A stretch of DNA of 64,000 nt from Perca fluviatilis (GCF_010015445.1 NC_053115.1:8019576-8083575), one strand, 5' to 3'. Positions 12,214 to 25,122 are shown, numbered from the stretch's first letter. A program made the numbers and translations. The notes: generated from the sequence alone by a model not told the origin.

Positions 12214-13851
12214 GTGGGCGGACAAAGGCGCTGAATACCCGATGAACTGCAGGTTTGGTAAATACGACGTAAGCTGAAGTATCACAGCATGCACTTTCTG
12301 CAGGTTGGCCATGGCGCTGATAACTTTATGTTTGCAAATGTACGTACATTTCGCCCTGTGTGTTTTTGTAGTTCAGCAAGACAGAGTGGAAGTGATCTAG
12401 CTGGCCGGGTCTTTCAGGAGAATTTTATGCATATCATATCAATATTTTAACCTTAGAAACCTAATATTATTATTTATTTAGAGCAAGCTAGGGAAAAATA
12501 GGTTGTAAAAGTAGGTAAGTATTCCAATGTGTCAGATACATTTAATTAACATTAAATACAATATTGAAACTGTTTAGGCCTAATCAGTCAACAAGTGGTG
12601 ATTATTACAGATTTTTGTTTTAGATATTTTCAACTTTAGTTCCTCCTAGGGTTGAAAGCTAAACCTAATTATATTTGATGAAAATATTTAGATTTAGATT
12701 TGATTAGATGATTTGAAACTGGATTTGGATTCAATAAAATGCTATTAAAGCCGAATCCTAGGTTGTTTTCTGATAAGATATGCTTCATTGTTTGTTGCAG
12801 AAAAAGTAAAGCCGCTTCTAGAAAGGAACTGATCAAAACCATTAATGCTGTCTGTCTTTCAGAGTTCTTCTTTTAACATTTACAGTAAGAACACTTTTCT
12901 GAGACTCTGTGTCTCTCTGACCCTGCATGTACACACAATGTTCACAGTTTTTTTTGTGTTTCCAGCTGTCTCTAAGGCAAGATTGTATTGTGCATGCACT
13001 GCAGTTAACATGCAGTGCTTCTTTGTATGTGACAAGTAGAGACATGGCCCTATTTGCTGCCTAGGCTCTATTAGCTAACAGAGACTGTAAAACTACACAG
13101 GGCCAAATGTATGGCCACTGTTATTGACTTACACCACCGGGCTGCACTTTGTTGAGCGACAAACCCATTATAATTTTTCCTGCACTACTTGTTGAACGCC
13201 ATTGGGCTTAATGTTCAGTCATGTTTCTAATCATGACAAAAAGCCTGAGACTCATGTAGCTAAAGCAATTTTAGAGTGGGGATTAAAATTCTGCCCACTC
13301 CTGGCAGTGCAATAATGGAGACTGGGAAATAATTGACATTGATTGAGCTAATGTTCCACTCTAGCGGAGTCTGGGAGGACCAGGTGATGTAGTTTCCGCG
13401 TATAGTTATGTTCCCCACATCATGGAGCTGGAGAAATATTCAATAATTGAACAAGAAATAAATGTGTTTTCTCTAATCACATGGAAATTTGAAAAACAGC
13501 TTTTATACGTACAGTACAGTATGCATTTCTGCCAGAACAGTGTTAACATGTGTTCTTGTCACTCAGATGATATAAATACGTGCTAGTGCTGCAGTCAAAT
13601 TTAGTTCCAATCTCCTGGTATGGCCTGAGGAGAAATAAAAATGAATACCTGTTTCATTAAGCCATAGTGATTAAAAAATGTAATTATTAGAATACAGTCT
13701 GTGCTACAGGATAATGCGAAACAGGAGCATGGCTGAAGGAGATTTGAGGAAACAGAAATACACTCTGGTTTGTGGTTGATTTAATTTATTTTTTGCTTGT
13801 TACATACTGTACAGTCCAATACTACCATTTCTGACGGACTTGCATTCAAAC

Positions 13852-14271
13852 TAGGGATGCACCGATCCGACTTTTTCAGTCCTGATACCGATACCGATGC
13901 CTGGGCGTTGTGTATCTGTCGATACCCGATACCGATCAGATACTGTTGTTGAATTAATAATACACTGTATACCTTCCACCTTATACCTTCCTTCCACCAT
14001 GTGGAAGAGACTAAAGGCACCAGACTTTCCTTACTAAACATTACTTTCCTAACTAAGACAAAATAACAGAGATGTAATGTATTGAATTCTCATTTATTGA
14101 TACACTCAACTCTTCCAGCATGCGACACACGTGTGACAGAGGGAAAAAAATTAACAAAACTGGATCCGTGTTCTGGCCCGTGGATCTGTTAATTTTTCCG
14201 ATCCCCGATCTAGCTATTTTGTCAATAACGGGACCGATATCCGATCTTAATATCGGATCGGTGCACCCCTA
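13852..14271. mobile_element. Non-autonomous hAT element (420 bp) with 8-bp TSD
   Basis: The left end reads TAGGGATGCACCGATCCGA and the right end, reverse-complemented, reads TAGGGGTGCACCGATCCGA. The flanks ATTCAAAC (13844-13851) and ATTCTAAC (14272-14279) match at 7 of 8 bases, the TSD length of hAT elements. The interior is rich in CCGATACCGATACC motifs, typical of a widespread fish hAT family. It contains no transposase. Confidence 0.88.
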
Positions 14272-14859
14272 ATTCTAACTGCATAACATTTGAGTGAAAC
14301 ATTGAGTGACAACCTCCACAAGGCTAAATAAATCAATCTTTAAAACATTTTGTCCTTACTCACATCTACTATTTATGACTTGAGAGGGAAGGATGATCAA
14401 AGTTTTGCTGTCTGACTAATTTATTTATTACATTTTGAACCCTCCAGAATGTAACATTTATTGAAACGCAGCTTTCTCTTCATTTGACATGGAATACGCT
14501 GAAGGTCAGTCCATATAGAGCAGCAGAGCCTGGTTTGAATCTTTGACCTGCTATAATGTCAAACAGCCCTGCAGACAAGGCGCTGACTCCGTGGGCGAGG
14601 TCATGTTATTCAGTCCATCTGGACTTCCTGTTCCCTTCCCTGTCTCGCTCCTTCAGTTTGACAGTTTGTACGACTGAGAGAAAAAACACTAAAAGTGAAA
14701 TAGAAATATAATTACAACATTATGACCCAAGTTTCAAGGTGATTTTGTCTGACTTTGTCTGAGAAAAATAGCTCAATACAATGTTTTTTAAATTAGACTT
14801 TTCTATTTCCTGAAAAGCAACAATTTTGGACATACAAGGTTTTCGCCTGTCAGCGATGA

Positions 14860-15430
14860 TATGTGAACCTGATGGTGGCGCTAGAGGAAAAAGCAAGTTC
14901 ACAAAAATCTGTTGAAAACACCATCTGGAGACCAGTGTTGTAGTCAAGGCCACCTAAACCGAGACCGAGTCATCACCAGGATCAAAGTGTATCGAGACCA
15001 AGTCAAGACCAAGACTTTGAGGGGGCGAGACTGAGTCAAGACCAAGACCAGACCAGTACCAAGACAGCCAGAGCTTCCCCTGTCTCCTGCATTCACTTTC
15101 TCAGGAGTGCATGTTAAGGGGGGGCCGGAAGAAGAGGTTAACAGTAAGAAATGAGTCAAGTTATTGGTTGCATTTGAAACAGGAAGTTTTACATCATAAA
15201 ATGAGACAATGCAGAGGCAATTTAGTGATATCCCTGCAGTTGTGGTCTTGTCCGGTCTTGACATAAAATCCAGAGTCCTCTGTATCTGAGACCGAGTAAA
15301 AATGCGGTCGATTCCGAGACCAGAACTTCAAAAAGTGGTCTTGAGACCGGTCTTAAGACCAAGACCGATCTTGAGTACTACAACACTGCTGGAGACCATG
15401 AATGTCTGTACAAAATATCTTGGCAGCTGT
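14860..15430. mobile_element. Older teleost retroposon-like repeat split by a hAT insertion
   Basis: Left flank text such as TGATGGTGGCGCTAGAGGAA and right flank text GGACCATGAATGTCTG-like (15391-15410) belong to the same abundant fish repeat that is also seen at 45255-45770. The two halves meet exactly at the 8-bp TSD of the hAT at 14933-15388. The class is uncertain; it may be the 3' region of an RTE-type LINE. Confidence 0.55.
14933..15388. mobile_element. Non-autonomous hAT element (456 bp) with perfect 8-bp TSD
   Basis: The ends are CAGTGTTGTAGTCAAG and TACTACAACACTG, giving a terminal inverted repeat of about 12 bp. CTGGAGAC occurs directly before (14925-14932) and directly after (15389-15396), a perfect 8-bp TSD. 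The interior is built of GAGACCGAGTC/AAGACCAAGAC motifs. It has no transposase, so it would have moved in trans. Confidence 0.92.
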
Positions 15431-18400
15431 TAGTACTGTAAGCAGCAGTGAGTTAGAAAACTAAACGCTCCCATATCTGTTCTCCTTTTGATATATGGCA
15501 TTATAAACTAGTGAATGCAGTAAGACAGGTAACAGGAGGGTGTTGTGTGCAGTTTAATGCAATGACATGATTTCTTGGAATGAAATTATTCCTTTTCCAG
15601 TTCGGCAAACAAACACAGAGGCGAGTAGTTGATCTCTGAGCCCATCTCTTTGTTCTGAAAGTCAATAGTTATTTTAGAGAAGAGGTTATCATAAACGCAT
15701 CACCTAACCGCAACCGATCTCTGCGTTATCAACATGGCAACAGAGGATATAAACAGCTCAGGAAATCCTTTTCTTCTCAATGGTAATTAATAGACAGACT
15801 GCTCGAATACCGGCTCATTTTATAGAGACAGATAATGTGTGGAGAGAGGTGTTGTAGTGTAACAAATTGTATGCTTGGTTCATCTCTACTCTGAATAATT
15901 GGCTTCAACATAGAACATACTGTGGCTTTTTTTTTTTTATCTTGCTATGCTCGCATTGTTGTATAGCACCAGTGAGAGTGCATTGATTTGCTTTTAATAA
16001 CTGGCTTAGTTTCTCACTGTGCTGTTTTAGCAGCGGAAATTAGCATACTTGGATTGTGCTCCATAATCAACCAGCTCATGTGTTTTCCAATGTACAATGC
16101 CACAGCAATTGAAGTGTAGAGCATGTTTGGCCTGAGAGCCCTTTCCACTGTGTCTATGTACTCAGGCTATCGCACCTCACACAGGTAGGGCCTCTCGTTG
16201 AGTGCTCTCCAACTCGTACTGATTTCATGGCATGTTGGTTTGCCTTCTCCACCAGCTTAGAGCACATCAGTTATGCACCACTGGATTTGAGTCGACTGGT
16301 TGCCGGAGTGGGTTTTAGTGCTTATTTGATTTGCATTTTTACCGCACTCTCCCGAGCCAGCCTCACCTGTTCAAGGTAGATTACATAGACGGCCGGCAGC
16401 AGGGTGAAACGTAGGACCCTGGGGGTCCACTGGTCGTTGAAAAGCAGCACCGGCAGGGTTGGATGGTTGCGCTTTTCCTGTGTGCTTTCACTTTGTGATT
16501 ATAGCCTGATCATGTTGACAATCTACACTGGGAAGCTGCAAGTCTCAACAGGGAAATATCAGCTATGAGAAGTTCAATACTTTTTTAATATACAAAGTTA
16601 GATTTAATTTTTTTTTTCTTTAGTTTTTGAGAGAGGATCTCATGAGAGAACATTCTCCTTACTGAATACTAGCACTGTGATCTCTCTTTTTTTATCACAG
16701 CGAACCAGCAAAGGGAACTGCAGCACTAAAGACATAAAAAAATAACATCAGAAGACCTGAATCAAATGTTTTCAGAGCCACACTGAACAGAGAAGGGGAA
16801 ATGAGCACACACTCTTATTGTATTGTTCTGCCGTTTGTCAGACTGATAACCTCCAGATGTCAGCTGCAGGGCTCGGGGGCTTCAGGCCTAAAGAATGCCC
16901 CAGCAATGTGCAGCCTGCCTGGGAGCAAGGAGCTGCCAGCTGGCCCCGGCTGCCTCTGGGTTTCAGGAGCCCCGGGCGCATCAGGGACACACTAACTGAC
17001 TCCTTGTCATGTGTTCATGCACATACACACACAGACAAAAACAACCGCACATATGTTCATGCATTATTTTTACTCATTTGTATGTGTGCACACATGCCTG
17101 CATCAAGGCCCGCACACATGATTTGCCATATGTGTGCACAGGCATGGCTGAACACACTACACATGCACATATTGTATTCATACACACACATTCAGACAAA
17201 TATCTCCCCAAAAATCCCCAAACCCTAATAAGCACCGAGCTTCCTGGCAGCCCATGGAGAGCTTTTTCCAGTTTTCTTTCTTTCCTTTGTAATTCTGGTA
17301 TCGTCACAATGCCAACAGCCTGTCATCTGCGATGCTCTTTGAAAGTGACAGTCACATGCAGCCGCTGATATCATCCACAAGCAGACTTACAAAAAAGGAC
17401 GTCTCCCTTTCATTGTCTCTCTCCGTGCCTGTCTCTCTGCCTGACCGTCTCTCTTCTTCATTTGCGTTTTGGCAACATTTCCAAAGGAATGTTGGGGCCC
17501 GACCAATCGGATGCTTTAACCTTGTTATCGTAAGGCCTAATTGGCTACCTACGTCAGTAGGCTGATTGGCGTATACTGTAGGCTGTATACTGCAACTATT
17601 CATTCATTGTGTTTTTCTGTAGATAGCCGGGAAAGGCAGATAAGTTCTTTATCATGGTAGCAGCACACTGGACTGAGCATAGATGAAGAGGAGCAGTGCC
17701 GTGGTATCATTTATGTTATAACTGTCATAGAGACACAGATTTTTCATCATCTGCCACAGAGAGTTTTGTTTATGCTCTCTTGCAAGTTTGTTTTCTGCAA
17801 CATGATGTTTGTTTTCCCTGGTTTGTTTCAAATGAGCATCCGCAAAGATACACACAGCCTCGGAAACACATTTACAGACAGAGACTAATTCCACCTGCCG
17901 CCCATTGAGGGGGCTGGCAGCACCCTGCCTCCCCCGTGCCAGTTGGTACCTGTGAGTGCTTTGGATGAGTGGAGCCGGAACGAGAGTTATCTTATCTGGG
18001 AAACACATCTGGTCCCCTCGTTCCTCTTTCTGTCCCTACACCGTGGTCCTGCCCGGATAAACCCTCCAGCCCCGGCCTCCAGTGCTCCTGTGAATGTGTG
18101 AAGAGTTAAAACAAAAGATGGAAATATATGCTGCGTTTGCTCAGGTGCAGCTTACAGTCTGCCTCTCTCGCAGGCGAAGCAGGTGTATAATGATATGATG
18201 AACTGCTGGCCTGTGTTTGGCATGGCAACGTGTTCGCGCTTGCTCGTGTGCATAACGTTGCCTGTGTGACTGCGTCGTGTGTGTTCCTGGTGGGATGAGC
18301 AGACAGATTTCCACTGTGCTTCAGGTGACAGCGGCACACTGCCAGTGTATGTGTGAATGTGTGCGCGCGCGTGTGTGTGTGTACAAGTGGCGCTGAGACA

Positions 18401-19384
18401 ACAATAGGGATTAGGTGGATTACAGCAATACAACCACCTTACACAGGAGGACACCATGGAGGATTGGGGGAAAAAACTGTCTTTAACACACTCTTCTAAC
18501 CCTCATTTCACCAGGCAAGATGGGTAAGAACACAATCTTCTCTTGGCAGCTGCAGCTGAAGGGAGTCATTGCAGAGGGTTGTATATACACCCTTACGCTC
18601 CTACAAAGGAGTTGCCCATAATACCGTAGTCCTGTATGATGTCAAAAGTAGCTCAACATCAAAAATATGAAGTAGAACACCCATCCAAACACCAAATCAT
18701 TCATCGCATTCTGGACTGAAGGATTCTACGGTAATCCACAAGTACTACAGTACACACTGTGTTTTTAACATTTCCAATGAAATAAAATTGCGATTTAATT
18801 GTGTGTTGTGTTTTGCTTGCTGCGAGGATAAATCTGCAGTGCCGTTTCCTGTTTTTCTCCCCTCGTCATTACAATGGTATTTCATCATTACCTGTTTTAT
18901 CTGATGATAGGCTTCTGTCAGGGCAAAGAGTCACATTGTTTTCCATCTTCAGCAGGGACAGAGAGGACAGGGACGGGCAGAAATAATGTCTGCTTGAGAA
19001 ATCTGTGCAGTGATGCAAACAAAGCACAGCACCTCAGTGGACAAAACCCAGCCATGAAGCCTGGGGGAGGTTTCATTTTCTTAGCCAAGGGCTTGGGCAG
19101 GTGAAGTGTATTTTGCCAAGGGCCTCATAAAATGTGATGTGACAGCATTAAGTCAAATGTTTATATTTCCTTGTGTTTGCCGCTCTGTCACTCTTCCAAA
19201 AATTGGCTTATTGTCAGCGTGACAACCAGTATTTTAGTTTCAATTCCAATTCCGGGGGGAAAACACTTTATAGATTCATCTTCCAACCTGCGGTGGCAAA
19301 ATTGCAATCGTCAAATGATAACATACGCAAGTTATTCAATGTGAGATGTGGCACAATATAATATGTTTGGCTTTTTCTTTTCAG

Positions 19385-19567
19385 GGTGGCATTGAAGAAA
19401 TGCTGTCAAGAGTCTGGGACTCTCAACCCAGAGTTATCAAGTTTCCTCGAAAACATCAGAGGAGCTCCTCTGCCAATGGGCTAAGGCGACAGAAGAGAGA
19501 CTGGGTCATCCCGCCTATCAATGTGCCTGAAAACTCCAGAGGACCCTTCCCCCACATGCTTGTCAGA
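19385..19567 (+). CDS. cdh4: cdh4 exon 4 (by homology): prodomain end, furin site and mature N-terminus
   Basis: This is a 183-nt, phase 0-0 exon (61 codons) with acceptor ttttcag and donor gtgagt. It begins [11 protein letters not shown]. The middle reads [10 protein letters not shown], in which RQKR is a furin-type processing site. The mature protein follows as [18 protein letters not shown]. Asp1 and Trp2 are the strand-swap residues that dock into the partner EC1 domain, and Glu11 of PEN is a calcium ligand (established for classical cadherins). [10 protein letters not shown] closely resembles the NANGLRRRKR of mammalian CDH4, which supports cadherin-4 over cadherin-2. The exon stops at mature residue Arg23. 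No defect is visible. Confidence 0.97.
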
Positions 19568-20131
19568 GTGAGTGACAGTTTGTATAATTTCAGCAAATAC
19601 CACACATGATGTGGAATGTCTTCATCATGTCTCTGCACCACAGAGCTTTGCAGAGAAAGCAAAGATAGGTAGACAACCTATATATTGTTTTAGTACTTAC
19701 TCAGGTCAGGCAGGAGAGAAGAGTGGGGAATATAGAGTAATATCTTTTACGATCACCATGAGGCCAAGAGACATTCTGGTATTTTCTATCAAGCACACCC
19801 TGCAGGCGAAAAGCACTGCTCTTGTCTCCGATTTAAGTCGTGATGCCAGGTGATTTGTCTGCTGTGCCTCTGGGCGCCACAGACACGCAGACGAAGAAAA
19901 TAATCCTTGCTTGGAAAGCACACAAATATGCTCTTCATGCTTGGTCTCAGAAGAATAGTTCTAAGGATTACTAAGGAGCATTCTCTCTCAGTGGTGTTCC
20001 TACAGCTGTTAATATAGCAGGTGAACTATTTTTCACATCACAGTACATCACTTTGCAGATTAAGGCTCATCCTAATTGATGGGTGATCATGATGACCGTA
20101 TTGTTCTGTCACTTTTGTAGATCAACGTTTG

Positions 20132-20806
20132 TTAAAGGTCCCATGACATGGTGCTCTTTGAATGCTTTTATATAGACCTTAGTGGTCATCTAATACTGTA
20201 TCTGAAGTCTCTTTTATATAGACCTTAGTGGTCCCCTAATACTGTATCTGAAGTCTCTTTTATATAGACCTTAGTGGTCCCCTAATACTGTATCTGAAGT
20301 CTCTTTTATATAGACCTTAGTGGTCCCCTAATACTGTATCTGAAGTCTCTTTTATATAGACCTTAGTGGTCATCTAATACTGTATCTGAAGTCTCTTTTA
20401 TATAGACCTTAGTGGTCCCCTAATACTGTATCTGAAGTCTCTTTTATATAGACCTTAGTGGTCCCCTAATACTGTATCTGAAGTCTCTTTTATATAGACC
20501 TTAGTGGTCCCCTAATACTGTATCTGAAGTCTCTTTTATATAGACCTTAGTGGTCCCCTAATACTGTATCTGAAGTCTCTTTTATATAGACCTTAGTGGT
20601 CCCCTAATACTGTATCTGAAGTCTTCAGCTTTGGTGCAGAATTACAGCCACTAGAGCCAGTCCCACTATGAGCTTTACTTAGTATGTCCCATTTCTGTGT
20701 CTGTATGTATATATGTATATGTCTCTCTCTCATGGGTGGGCCAAATTCTCTGGGCGGGCAAAGCAGAGAAAGGAAAGGTAACCTTCCAGATCGGCCCATC
20801 TGAGCC
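20132..20806 (-). mobile_element. TTAA family A, copy 1 (truncated, inverted, with 46-bp array)
   Basis: It starts at TTAAAGGTCCCATGACATG and reads as the reverse complement of the copy at 23726-24567. Homology continues through the CATGGGTGGGCCAAATTCTC region and stops near 20806 in the middle of the element, so the other terminus is missing. TTAA at the end suggests piggyBac-type insertion, but no transposase is present to confirm it. Confidence 0.8.
20165..20624. repeat. 46-bp tandem array, 10 units
   Basis: The unit begins CTTTTATATAGACCTTAGTG and ends CTGTATCTGAAGTCT. Ten head-to-tail units are almost identical. Units 1 and 5 share the variant GTCATC in place of GTCCCC, suggesting that a block of four units was duplicated. 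The array lies just inside the terminus of a TTAA element. Confidence 0.97.
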
Positions 20807-21057
20807 CTGCAGCTCAGCTGCTATTCACAGCTCTGTCGTTCTCACAAAAAATAAATACAAGTTTAATGAATATGTACTTAACCGGTTCTTAACTACAACC
20901 AGTGGATGACAACACATTTAGAAATAAGGAAAATCCAAAGCAAGTTTCCCATGTCGGCATCATACTCTCCGCTCTGTCTTGTCGCTCGATGCCTCTTATC
21001 AGACACCCAGACAGACATGCAGCTTTTTGCTGGCATTTCTGACACAACCACAACCCC

Positions 21058-21072
21058 ACACACACACCCACC

Positions 21073-21153
<81 letters not shown>

Positions 21154-21180
21154 ATACACACACACACAACACACACACAA
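21058..21180. repeat. Compound (CA)n(TA)n(CA)n microsatellite
   Basis: CA repeats surround about 60 bp of pure TA (about 21091-21150). Reading frames here are artefacts. Confidence 0.96.
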
Positions 21181-21478
21181 AGTCCCTTACGCCCATTTGT
21201 ACAGGGAGGCTTACACTGCCGGATTACGGAAATCGCCTTTCACCAATGTGTCGGCAAAAGGGCAGATTTTCCACCAAAGCACAGAAAACAGTCACCCTCA
21301 CAGAAAACACACACAGCAGGGCCGTGGAGTGTCAGGGGAGGAACTAAGTTGTGCTCCCCTGCTGGAGAAATGGACACTCTTTATCCCTTTTTCACATGTT
21401 GGGTGTTAGATGGTTGGATTAAATCTCAAGGGCTTCTTTTGTGCGTGTGGGGCCATGTAGAAGTCGAAGTTGGCTTAG

Positions 21479-21481
<3 letters not shown>

Positions 21482-21557
<76 letters not shown>
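21482..21557. repeat. (GT)n microsatellite
   Basis: About 75 bp of pure GT. Confidence 0.97.
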
Positions 21558-21558
<1 letters not shown>

Positions 21559-21688
21559 TGAGGGAAATATCTTCCAGCTATACTGTATGCGGACATAATA
21601 TAGGTTTCCTTTAGGATTTTTTTTTAGCAGTGGGGGCAGGTCTGTCCAAACAGCAAGGTGCATGTGCTGCGTGTTGTAACACATCTCT

Positions 21689-21689
<1 letters not shown>

Positions 21690-21762
<73 letters not shown>
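21690..21762. repeat. (GT)n microsatellite
   Basis: About 70 bp of pure GT, 130 bp from the previous array. Confidence 0.97.
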
Positions 21763-21763
<1 letters not shown>

Positions 21764-22789
21764 AGGCAGCGCGGGCATCGCTGTTCAGAATCCCGTCTAT
21801 CTTCCAAAATGTAACGCTTGTATCCAAACGAATTGCGCTTGAAGCTGCAGGCCATCCAATTATAACGACCTCATCCACATTGTCACAATCGTTTGGATAT
21901 TGAGCCATTACATTGAAAATCTTTTCGATAACAGGAGCCTATATGATTTACTGTAGCCATCCTAACAACCCACTACCTGAACGCCTCTTTCTACTCTCCC
22001 GTTTCACTCTCAACAACGCTGTCTTCGGGCAAAAAGTCACGTCGTGAGATCGAACAGTTAGCTAGCTAGCCGGTTTATGTTTCTTATAATGTTAGCCATA
22101 GTTATTTATTTCTTACCTTGATTTTGGTGTCAGCGTTTCAAAGCCATGTCCCGCGGTAACGTTTTTGGTGGAGCTTTAATTTTAATAGTCGACTCGGAAG
22201 AAAGCGAACGTTTTGACAATAAACTACATCAACACAACAGTTAGTGGAGTTAAACTGGACAGGCCCAATAACCTCGGATTAGTTCTACTTGTTGTTAAAT
22301 TGCAATGTGAGCGACAGCCAACGGGGGGTGCATTATGTCGGCAGGATCATTTAAAAGGCAACCGCGACTATGGTGCATCTGCCCTATTTCTGATAGCGTG
22401 GCGGAAGAATTTTTTGCCATGGCGCACCGCCACAATAAAATCAACATAGAGGAAACACTGCAGTGCATCATGGGGGATGTGACTTCGACATGCCATCCCC
22501 GGCTCTCTGCAACACAACTCTCTATTCTGACAGACAGGCAGCCGAGGAGAGGAGCGGTGGGGATTTCATGCTTTGTCTCGCTGGTCTCAGAAGTGGCCAA
22601 GAACAACCTTTAAGGCTTACACATTTTATTTCAGGACACACCAGCCCTGCTGTGGAAACTCGTTGAGTTTTCTGCACTCGAGCCTTCTCACAGCCAGGTT
22701 CGCTAGGTTTAAAAAGACCAATTAACCTTAGGAGTGTAATCACTGCTTTGCAAGCATCAAATGATGCAAATGACATGCCCAAAGAGGTG

Positions 22790-23015
22790 TATGGTGCAGC
22801 GGTGGTGGTTTGTCTCTTTGACTCAGTGGGGGGGGAGAAAGAACTGCTAGCATGACACTGCTAGCTACTGCTACTAGCTGATGTGTGGTGAGCGCCTTGC
22901 CGCCATTGGTGGTGGTAGAGAGTAGTCCGTCCCCCCCCCGGAACAGCTTTGAGTGTCTATAATAAGGCGCTATATAAATGTAATGAATTATTGTTATTAT
23001 TAATAATATTATTAC
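22790..23015 (+). mobile_element. LINE/SINE 3' tail fragment (L2-type suspected)
   Basis: It ends with AAGGCGCTATATAAATGTAA followed by TTATT/ATTATTA repeats, a 3' signature of fish L2-class LINEs and the SINEs that share their tails. The upstream part (GAGCGCCTTGCCGCCATTGG) fits such a repeat but is not assignable from memory. Confidence 0.5.
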
Positions 23016-23725
23016 TACTCAGGTTTCCGTGAAATTGTGTCGCACATTTTAACTAAAATTCAAGAAAATCCACAAAACAGCAAATGAATGCTTGTAAAAG
23101 ACAGAACCAGCCTGAATAGTCAAACCCTGCTCTAAAATGATTGGTGTGAAACAAATAGATTTAAATTCTCTTTGTAGTCGACAAATCTTGCTTAAAGCAA
23201 CGAGCATTTTGTCTTCTTCAGATCGTGTTCTTCAGAGTGAATTTTCTCTGTTGCCATTATGACGTTGTTATAGTTTACCTGCTTTTACAACTAATCGGCA
23301 CTCTTCGCCAATTCTTTTACCCCTTCTGCAATTTGACTTTTAAATGGATAACTACTCTCTAGGGTGTAGGCCTATATGTAGGCTTGTGTGCTGTATGAAT
23401 GTGTGTGTTGTCTATAGCTGCTCTTAACTTATAGCCTGTCTAATATATTGTCTTTTTTATGGTAATTGGCCTATGACTGTATAATATCATTGTGTGAGTA
23501 ATGCATTAAATGTGTGTAATCAATCCTTTGGTAAAAAATGTTTTCTTAATAATCGCACTAAGGGCAATATTAGCAAGGCTGCAGTCAAGTCCAAGGCTCT
23601 GAATTTGCTTGTGTTACTGGAAAAAAATATGTAGAAGAGAGACTTTATTTGTTTTCTTCAGGAACAATAATATCTCAACTATGTTAGGGCTTCATGTTAG
23701 GGCGTCATCAATGACGTCATTTGTC

Positions 23726-24567
23726 TTAAAGGTCCCATGCCATGAAAATTTCACTTTATGAGGTTTTTTAACATTAATAATCATTCCCCCAGCCTGCCTA
23801 TAGTCTCTAGTGGCTAGAAATGGGGATAGGTGTAAACCGAGCCCTGGGTATCCTGCTCTGCCTTTGAGAAAATGAAAGCTCAGATGGGCCGATTTGGAAT
23901 CTTCTCCTTATGAGGTCATAACAAGCAAGGTTACCTCCCCTTGCTCTGCTTTGCCCGCCCAGAGAATTTGGCCCACCCATGAGAGAGAGACATCATGGCT
24001 TTCAAACGAGCAAAGTGGCAGTTGGTCAAGGCTTCAGATACAGTATTAGGGGATCACTAAGGTCTATATAAAAGAGACTTCAGATACAGTATTAGGGGAC
24101 CACTAAGGTCTATCTAAAAGACACTTCAGATACAGTATTAGGGGACCACTAAGGCCTATATAAAAGAGACTTCAGATACAGTATTAGGGGACCACTAAGG
24201 TCTATATAAAAGAGACTTCAGATACAGTATTAGGGGACCACTAAGGTCTATATAAAAGAGACTTCAGATACAGTATTAGGGGACCACTAAGGTCTATCTA
24301 AAAGACACTTCAGATACAGTATTAGGGGACCACTAAGGCCTATATAAAAGAGACTTCAGATACAGTATTAGGGGACCACTAAGGCCTATATAAAAGAGAC
24401 TTCAGATACAGTATTAGGGGACCACTAAGGCCTATATAAAAGAGACTTCAGATACAGTATTAGGGGACCACTAAGGTCTATATAAAAGAGACTTCAGATA
24501 TAGTATTAGGGGACCACTAAGGCCTATATAAAAGCATCCAAAGAGCACCATGTCATGGGACCTTTAA
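23726..24567 (+). mobile_element. TTAA family A, copy 2 (complete, 842 bp, with 46-bp array)
   Basis: The left end is TTAAAGGTCCCATGCCATG. The right end, reverse-complemented, is TTAAAGGTCCCATGACATG, matching at 18 of 19 bases. TTAA at both edges could be a piggyBac-type target duplication. The left half (23730-24030) matches the copy at 32900-33417 closely, including GTGTAAACCGAGCCCTGGGT. The right half is taken up by the 46-bp array. No coding potential, so non-autonomous. Confidence 0.85.
24032..24537. repeat. 46-bp tandem array, 11 units
   Basis: This is the reverse complement of the unit in the 20165-20624 array. Units 2 and 6 both read CTATCTAAAAGACAC and each is followed by a GGCCTATATA unit, so the pattern partly repeats every four units (184 bp). 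It sits next to the same terminus as the first array. Confidence 0.97.
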
Positions 24568-25121
24568 ACGATACAAGCCTTGATATGTGCTCACGGAAAA
24601 CAGCCTGGATTACTCAACACCCGCTCCGAAGCCTAAGCACAGCATCAACATCACTACAACACTAGCGCAACAAAAGAGTAGTGGGGCCCTTTCTACCGCC
24701 GTAGCGGTGGGGAGGACAGTCAACGACGACAGCAACAGTAGGGCGTTTCCACTCAGGTTTTTTTAAGTTCAAATTGAAAACGTGCATGAAAACATGTAGA
24801 TGGAAACGCACCTACTAAGTACATTGAGAGGCTAATGTCGCTCTGCTGCTGTAGGATATTTTATTACCCCAGGCAAATCCAAGTCCATATACTCAAGAAA
24901 GCCTTGCTGATTTAATTGTAAATAATGATTTATATGAGCATTATGCTTTCATTTATTCCTTTATTGTCATTGTGTAATGTCTATGGTGCTACTGAGGTTA
25001 TGTTCCAGTGCATTCTGATGTTACCACCACCATCATCACACCCCTTGTAGCTCAGATGGAAATATTCTGGTTCAGCTTCTGAAACCTACTTTCACTTACT
25101 TTGAAACAAAGGGCAAATGTT

Positions 25122-25122
<1 letters not shown>

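Larger units (their letters stand above)
10744..19384 (+). other. Intron between exons 3 and 4 (8.6 kb)
   Basis: The boundaries are gtaacg and ttttcag. Contents from left to right: a teleost repeat with a promoter/ORF cassette (10945-11531), a Harbinger transposase remnant (11863-12213), a hAT element (13852-14271) and an older repeat interrupted by a second hAT (14860-15430). The stretches 12340-13840 and 15440-19380 contain short ORFs and GT-rich tracts (for example 18361-18381) but nothing recognisable. Confidence 0.85.

Noticed and set aside
16801..16995. 64-codon + strand ORF, GC-rich, considered as an alternative exon
   Set aside because: No clear acceptor/donor pair in frame with neighbouring exons and no cadherin similarity.
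19346..19384. ATG and 13 codons in frame before the furin-site exon
   Set aside because: This is intron sequence ending in a good acceptor (ttttcag). It has no cadherin similarity.
21774..21908. Minus-strand ORF starting MAQYPNDCDNVDEVV
   Set aside because: It looks somewhat protein-like but runs directly into a CA repeat. I recognise no family, splice signal or partner exon.
20165..24537. CRISPR-like direct repeats
   Set aside because: The units are contiguous tandem copies with no unique spacers, inside a eukaryotic transposon.
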